Below are positions 13,256 to 16,364 of a DNA stretch of 16,364 bases, one piece after another. The translations under genes and the position numbers were made by a program. Location: positions 1-16,364 of the forward strand of contig JABJAB010000014.1 in assembly GCA_018666235.1 (NCBI GenBank), given 5' to 3'. Numbering within the stretch: the first letter of the stretch is position 1; the number at the start of each line of letters is the position of its first letter. The DNA is from Ilumatobacter sp. (lineage in GTDB: Bacteria; Actinomycetota; Acidimicrobiia; Acidimicrobiales; Ilumatobacteraceae). Below the pieces are notes generated by a model. That model was not told where the DNA came from, did no database searches, and was given only the letters and a program-made list of their open reading frames with translations.

Positions 13256-13767
13256 CAGGTCGGGGGAAGGGTCGAGTCGGCCGCGATCTGTCGGCGTTCG
13301 GCGCGATATTCGTCAAGCGCAGTACGAAGTGCCGGATCATGGTTGGCAAGCAGCGCAACGGCAAACAGCGCCGCGTTGATGGCACCCGCCTCGCCGATCG
13401 CAAAAGTCGCGGTCGGAATGCCCGCCGGCATTTGCACGATCGAATACAACGAGTCCTGTCCAGACAGATGTCGCGAAGCGACCGGAACGCCGAGCACCGG
13501 GACCGTCGTCTTTGCAGCAAGCATCCCGGGAAGGTGGGCAGCGCCACCCGCGCCGGCGATAATGACCTGCAGGCCGCGATCGATGGCGTTCTCGGCGTAC
13601 GTGAACATCTCGTCGGGCATGCGGTGGGCGCTCACGACTTCGGCCTCATGCGCCACGCCGAACCGCGTGAGAATTTCAACGGTCTTCGACATCGTTGGCC
13701 AGTCGCTCGACGATCCCATCACCACACCGACAAGTGGTGCTGACTTGGTCAGGACGTCGTCATTCAC
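13255..13767 (-). CDS. purE: N5-carboxyaminoimidazole ribonucleotide mutase PurE
   Basis: A 170-residue class I PurE that moves the carboxylate of N5-CAIR to C4, giving CAIR, the step after PurK. Visible motifs are VVMGSSSDWPTM (15-26, phosphate binding), SAHRMPDEM (47-55, catalytic H48 or its neighbour), AGAGGAAHLPGMLA (71-84) and SIVQMPAGIPTATFAIG (109-125). The presence of PurK beside it confirms the bacterial two-step route rather than direct AIR carboxylase. The GTG at 13767 is chosen because TAACCT lies exactly 6 nt upstream and the frame has no better start; the ATG two bases earlier is in another frame. A palindrome overlaps its likely -35 region. Confidence 0.97.
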   Translation of the reverse strand: MNDDVLTKSAPLVGVVMGSSSDWPTMSKTVEILTRFGVAHEAEVVSAHRMPDEMFTYAENAIDRGLQVIIAGAGGAAHLPGMLAAKTTVPVLGVPVASRHLSGQDSLYSIVQMPAGIPTATFAIGEAGAINAALFAVALLANHDPALRTALDEYRAERRQIAADSTLPPT

Positions 13768-13773
13768 ATCGCC

Positions 13774-13779
13774 AGGTTA
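13774..13779 (-). promoter_or_regulatory. -10 element of purEK (leaderless)
   Basis: On the minus strand the hexamer is TAACCT, 6 nt before the GTG at 13767, with no Shine-Dalgarno sequence. It suggests purEK has its own promoter separate from the membrane protein gene upstream. Confidence 0.5.
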
Positions 13780-13794
13780 TGCCGTCTCGGCAGC

Positions 13795-13812
13795 ACCGCA
13801 GACAGCTGCGGT
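13795..13812. repeat. Palindrome between the small membrane protein gene and purE
   Basis: ACCGCA-N6-TGCGGT, perfect 6-bp arms. It begins about 16 bp upstream of the purE -10 and so covers the -35 region, and it ends 10 bp after the stop of the upstream gene. It could be a purE operator or a weak transcription stop; there is no T-run on either strand. Confidence 0.4.
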
Positions 13813-13822
13813 TCGTGAGCGG

Positions 13823-14074
13823 TCAGACGTCGTCAGATTCGGACAGCTGCACCATCGGTGCATCGGCAGGAAGACCACTGACGCCGCCACCTCCAGAGTT
13901 GAAGTCGCGCCCAAAGTAGAAGATGGCTCCGAGGATCGCAATGAACACGATCGCGGCGAGTACCCACTCCATCGTGGACGTCATGCGCCGCGACGTTCCC
14001 CTGCCGGTCGGATGCACGGTGGGTCGACCCTTCGGCGCCGTGTAGCCCTTGCCGTGTTTCGCTTCGCTCGCCAT
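13823..14074 (-). CDS. Small single-pass membrane protein, function unknown
   Basis: An 83-residue protein with a basic, Gly/Pro/Thr-rich N-terminus (KHGKGYTAPKGRPTVHPTG), one strong membrane helix near residues 35-57 (MEWVLAAIVFIAILGAIFYFG) and a Gly-rich then acidic tail ending in SESDDV. The positive side before the helix suggests the N-terminus is cytoplasmic. I do not recognise the family. The ATG at 14074 is chosen over the TTG at 14083 and GTG at 14080; an internal ATG at residue 34, just before the helix, would leave only the membrane part. No clear -10 hexamer at 6-7 nt is seen, unlike neighbours. It precedes purEK on the same strand with a 55-bp gap. Confidence 0.55.
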   Translation of the reverse strand: MASEAKHGKGYTAPKGRPTVHPTGRGTSRRMTSTMEWVLAAIVFIAILGAIFYFGRDFNSGGGGVSGLPADAPMVQLSESDDV

Positions 14075-14091
14075 CCACACCAATCAATCAG

Positions 14092-14118
14092 ACGCGAGCG
14101 ACGGAGACAAGCTCGCGT
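14092..14118. repeat. 8-bp inverted repeat in the divergent gap before the SDR gene
   Basis: ACGCGAGC (14092-14099) and GCTCGCGT (14111-14118) are exact reverse complements around an 11-nt loop. It lies 18 bp upstream of the small membrane protein ATG on the minus strand. An operator or a leader hairpin for that gene is possible; nothing else is seen in the gap up to about 14190. Confidence 0.4.
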
Positions 14119-14198
14119 GCACTGTTTTCGGGATCGTTCGCCACGGGCATCGTCCAGATCGTTGGCCCACTCCGAGTTCAACGTGAATATTGGTCGAT

Positions 14199-14211
14199 CA
14201 CTGGATCAGTG
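14199..14211. promoter_or_regulatory. Putative operator in the SDR promoter
   Basis: CACTG-GAT-CAGTG, perfect 5-bp arms, ending 7 bp before the SDR -10 hexamer and so lying in the -35/-10 spacer. Position is suggestive; short arms make it a weak call. Confidence 0.35.
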
Positions 14212-14218
14212 TCCCCCC

Positions 14219-14224
14219 TAGTCT
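14219..14224 (+). promoter_or_regulatory. -10 element of the SDR gene (leaderless)
   Basis: TAGTCT lies 6 nt before the ATG at 14231. Fits TANNNT and the leaderless spacing. Confidence 0.5.
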
Positions 14225-14230
14225 CACGGA

Positions 14231-15004
14231 ATGAGACCGCTTGAGGGCCGTGTTGCACTGGTCACCGGGGTGTCACGCCCAGCCGGCATCGGCGCCGCCG
14301 TTGCACGTCGCCTCCACGACATGGGCGCCACCGTGTTCGCGACCGGCTTCACCCCGCACGACGCCGAGATGGCCTGGGGTGTGCAGCCACTCGGAGATCT
14401 ACCGTTCGAGGTGTACCAGCACAATCTCGAAGATCCAGCAACCCCCGGTGCGCTGGTTGACCAGGTGATCGATCAGCATGGTCGACTCGACGTCGTTGTC
14501 GGGGTCCATGCACGAAGTTCACACGGCGGCTTGGCGGACGTGAGCGCTGACGAGCTCGATCGGTGCTGGGCTGCAAACGTGCGCAGCATCGTGCTCCTCG
14601 CGCAGCGCTTCGCTGCCGTGCACACACCCGCGCCGAGCAACCAGCGCTCAATGGGCCGAATGCTCTGGTTCACCAGCGGACAGCATCTTGAGCCGATGGA
14701 TGACGAGATCGCGTACGCCGTCAGCAAGGGTGCGCTCCACCAGATGACCGCGTCGATCGATCATGCCCTGTCAACGCAACGGATTGTGGCGAACTGCATC
14801 AATCCCGGCCCGGTCGACACGGGCTGGGCGGGTACCGACCGCGGCGACCTCCACGGCCAAGTCGCAGACATGTTCCCCGACGGCAAGTGGGGCACCCCGG
14901 ACGATGTTGCCAACCTTGTCGGGTTCCTGGTGAGCGACGAAGGTGCGTGGATCCGAGGTCAGGTCCTCAACTCCGAAGGCGGGTTCAGACGCTTTGGCTC
15001 GTGA
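14231..15004 (+). CDS. Short-chain dehydrogenase/reductase (SDR) family oxidoreductase
   Basis: A 257-residue classical-length SDR using NAD(P)H. The nucleotide-binding motif is TGVSRPAGIG (12-21), one of the slightly expanded TGVSR-x-x-GIG forms. The catalytic residues are present: N116 (AANVRS), S149 (FTSGQH), Y162 and K166 (YAVSK), with INPGPVDTGW after strand 6 and GQVLNSEGGF at the C-terminus. The usual NNAG structural motif after strand 4 reads VGVHA (90-94) instead. The long segment between strand 2 and strand 4 (DAEMAWGVQPLGD) and TSGQ are shared with a Bacillus/actinobacterial SDR subgroup related to FabG. The substrate is unknown. The ATG is fixed by the family start and by TAGTCT 6 nt upstream. 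The gene converges on the phosphotransferase gene. Confidence 0.9.
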   Translation: MRPLEGRVALVTGVSRPAGIGAAVARRLHDMGATVFATGFTPHDAEMAWGVQPLGDLPFEVYQHNLEDPATPGALVDQVIDQHGRLDVVVGVHARSSHGGLADVSADELDRCWAANVRSIVLLAQRFAAVHTPAPSNQRSMGRMLWFTSGQHLEPMDDEIAYAVSKGALHQMTASIDHALSTQRIVANCINPGPVDTGWAGTDRGDLHGQVADMFPDGKWGTPDDVANLVGFLVSDEGAWIRGQVLNSEGGFRRFGS

Positions 15005-15037
15005 GGAGGTCAACGTTGCCGACCCTGATGTGCCCGG

Positions 15038-15769
15038 TCAGGCTTCGGCCTGCCGCGCCAGCGTCTTGGCGCGGAGTACTGCCACTGCCTCGCGTTCGCC
15101 TGGCGTGGTTCCTGGATCGGCCAGGCGGTGGTCGCAGGCAGCGACGGTGAAGGCGTCAATCTCACTGGCGCCACGCGCACGTTTGAAGATCTCGACTCCG
15201 AGCCGGACACCCATCTGCTGCGCGAAGCCTTCGATTTCAAACGTGGCCATCTCGACGTAGGTCAACGCCGCATCGAATCCGGCCGGCCCTCCCGCCGCAT
15301 TGGTCCAGTCGATGATCACGGGGCCCTCGTCCGTGAGCATCACGTTCATCGGGTGTAAGTCGAGATGCAGCACGCTGTCGTCACGACGCTTCGTCGGTGC
15401 AGCGGTCGAGGGTGTCACCATCCAATTCGGAGCGACGAGTGCATTGACGTCGCGTTGCAATCGAGCGAGCAGGCGCACATGGGAGAACAGCTTCCATGGA
15501 CGAGCCTCGAAATCGTCGAGCATCGTGATGCCGTCGATTCGCTCCATCAGGATGTCGCGATCAGGAAGATGGTGTGGGCCAAGTTCAAACACCGCAGGAA
15601 CTCTGATGCCCTGCTCGGCAACGAACCTCATCACACGGGTCTCGTAGGCGGTGTTCTGGCCTGACCCTCGGTAGCGGCGCAGCACCTGACCGTCACCGAC
15701 GTCGTACACATCAGCCGCGCGGCCGCTCGCGAGAAGCGGACCCGGAGGTGGAACGACCGACTCAGTCAC
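15038..15769 (-). CDS. Aminoglycoside/choline-kinase-like phosphotransferase (APH family)
   Basis: A 243-residue kinase-fold protein. The catalytic loop VLHLDLHPMNVML (133-145) supplies H135, D137 and N142, and VIIDWTNA (151-158) supplies the metal-binding D154, as in APH-type enzymes. The N-lobe is short: GRAADVYDVGDGQVLRRYRG (16-35) resembles the glycine loop and beta-3 strand, but arginines (R31/R32) stand where a lysine is expected, followed by YETRVMRFV, whose E43 may be the helix-C acid. The substrate may be a small alcohol, amine or sugar; antibiotic resistance should not be assumed. The GTG at 15769 lies 15 nt after the stop of the class V aminotransferase gene, so the two are probably one operon. 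At the 3' end it converges on the SDR gene with 33 bp between. Confidence 0.82.
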   Translation of the reverse strand: MTESVVPPPGPLLASGRAADVYDVGDGQVLRRYRGSGQNTAYETRVMRFVAEQGIRVPAVFELGPHHLPDRDILMERIDGITMLDDFEARPWKLFSHVRLLARLQRDVNALVAPNWMVTPSTAAPTKRRDDSVLHLDLHPMNVMLTDEGPVIIDWTNAAGGPAGFDAALTYVEMATFEIEGFAQQMGVRLGVEIFKRARGASEIDAFTVAACDHRLADPGTTPGEREAVAVLRAKTLARQAEA

Positions 15770-15784
15770 GGCAGCTGCACCATG

Positions 15785-16364
15785 TCAGCCGAGCACCTGG
15801 GCGAGTGCGGTGAGCGCCCGATCGATGTCGCTCTGTGATGTGTAGTGGACGAACGACAGACGAACGACCCCGCGTTCCGGGTCGATGCCGACGCCGTTCA
15901 GCACGCGCACGGCGTAGTAGTGGCCGGAACTCGTTTGGACACCCCGCTCGACCAGCTTCTGGGCGACAACACTCGGTTCATGCATAAGCGGCGTGAAGGC
16001 GATGGTCGGGCAGCGGTGCCCGGTCGCGGCATCGAGTGACGCTGGGCCGATCATCCGAACCGCGTGAGAGCCGGACAGCTCGTTGAGGAGCTGTGTGGAG
16101 AGTGCATCCTCATGAGCACGCCACAACGCCGAGGCGTTGGCACATGCGGTGCGCAGGGAGTCGGTCGGTGCTCCGCCGTGCGCGCGGTGGAAGTCGACGA
16201 CGTAGTCGAGCACGGCACCGGAAGCAGCGACCTGGGCGTGATCGGGGCCAGCCGGGTTCAGCCGTTTGTCCGGCGACCCGGCACTGAAGAAGTGGGCCTG
16301 ATTCGGCAGCTCGTCGAGGAGGCCGTTGCGGACGACCATCAGCCCCTGATGCACGGAGTAGGTC
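15785..16364 (-). CDS. Class V PLP-dependent aminotransferase / cysteine desulfurase-like protein, C-terminal part
   Basis: The last 193 residues of a fold-type I PLP enzyme that begins beyond the right edge. The visible part opens with TYSVHQGLMVVRNGLLDELP, the region just after the PLP lysine in class V enzymes; the lysine itself lies outside the window. The C-terminal domain has CPTIAFTP, then the segment SSGHYYAVRVLNGVGI and VVRLSFVHYTSQSDIDRALTAL. GHYYA in place of the RxGxxCA of true cysteine desulfurases, together with VHYTS, is typical of the 'cysteine desulfurase-like' group (as in TIGR01976) whose reaction is not settled. The start given by GTG at 16354 is not the real one, since the reading frame continues upstream. 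It is probably co-transcribed with the phosphotransferase. Confidence 0.82.
   Translation of the reverse strand, partial: TYSVHQGLMVVRNGLLDELPNQAHFFSAGSPDKRLNPAGPDHAQVAASGAVLDYVVDFHRAHGGAPTDSLRTACANASALWRAHEDALSTQLLNELSGSHAVRMIGPASLDAATGHRCPTIAFTPLMHEPSVVAQKLVERGVQTSSGHYYAVRVLNGVGIDPERGVVRLSFVHYTSQSDIDRALTALAQVLG

Noticed and set aside
12887..14221. Long plus-strand open frame (about 444 codons) opposite purK, purE and the small membrane protein
   Set aside because: It is antisense to two unmistakable purine genes, is arginine-rich without any family motif, and crosses three genes and their promoters. Long antisense frames are expected in GC-rich DNA.
15038..15769. Aminoglycoside resistance gene
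   Set aside because: Only general APH-fold motifs are present; most such proteins act on other substrates and nothing in the context suggests resistance.

Overview
The window is dense, high-GC bacterial chromosome with about 16 protein genes, almost no non-coding space, and no rRNA, tRNA, CRISPR array, phage gene or transposase that I can see. The protein families and the promoter style point to an actinobacterium, possibly a marine Acidimicrobiia-type lineage; the phylum-level guess is moderate and the class-level guess is weak. No intergenic stretch exceeds about 215 bases.

Layout. 1-1218 (minus): the N-terminus of a ketoacyl-ACP synthase III-like thiolase with a TetR-type palindrome at its promoter, the ribosome-assembly GTPase EngB, and a small two-helix membrane protein. 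1273-3852 (plus): a VOC/glyoxalase protein, an FMN-dependent azoreductase/quinone reductase, and a class III aminotransferase of the glutamate-1-semialdehyde aminomutase type. 3867-5647 (minus): a two-gene ABC-2 exporter (ATPase then permease, ATGA overlap) whose ATPase ends in a TSPP-repeat tail. 5782-8246 (plus): an N-acyl-D-amino-acid deacylase-type amidohydrolase and an enoyl-CoA hydratase/isomerase family protein. 8266-8952 (minus): a CAP/SCP domain protein. 9166-12102 (plus): TrmB tRNA methyltransferase, a pirin, and a stand-alone homocysteine S-methyltransferase domain protein. 12107-14074 (minus): PurE-PurK (de novo purine synthesis) with a small one-helix membrane protein upstream. 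14231-15004 (plus): an SDR oxidoreductase. 15038-16364 (minus): an APH-type phosphotransferase and the C-terminus of a class V aminotransferase/cysteine desulfurase-like protein.

The most informative signals are regulatory. First, at least eight gene starts carry a TANNNT -10 hexamer exactly 6 or 7 nt before the ATG/GTG, with no usable Shine-Dalgarno sequence. This is the geometry of leaderless transcription, and it also helps choose the true starts. Second, the azoreductase and pirin genes lie 8 kb apart but share almost the same promoter: an inverted repeat TAGTTG-N6-CAACTA that covers the -35 element, a TANNNT -10, and a leaderless start. Both proteins relate to quinone or electrophile chemistry, and a VOC/glyoxalase gene adjoins the first one. 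I infer a small redox or electrophile-responsive regulon whose regulator is outside the window. I do not see a new multi-gene defence or mobile system here; the rest is ordinary housekeeping and accessory metabolism.
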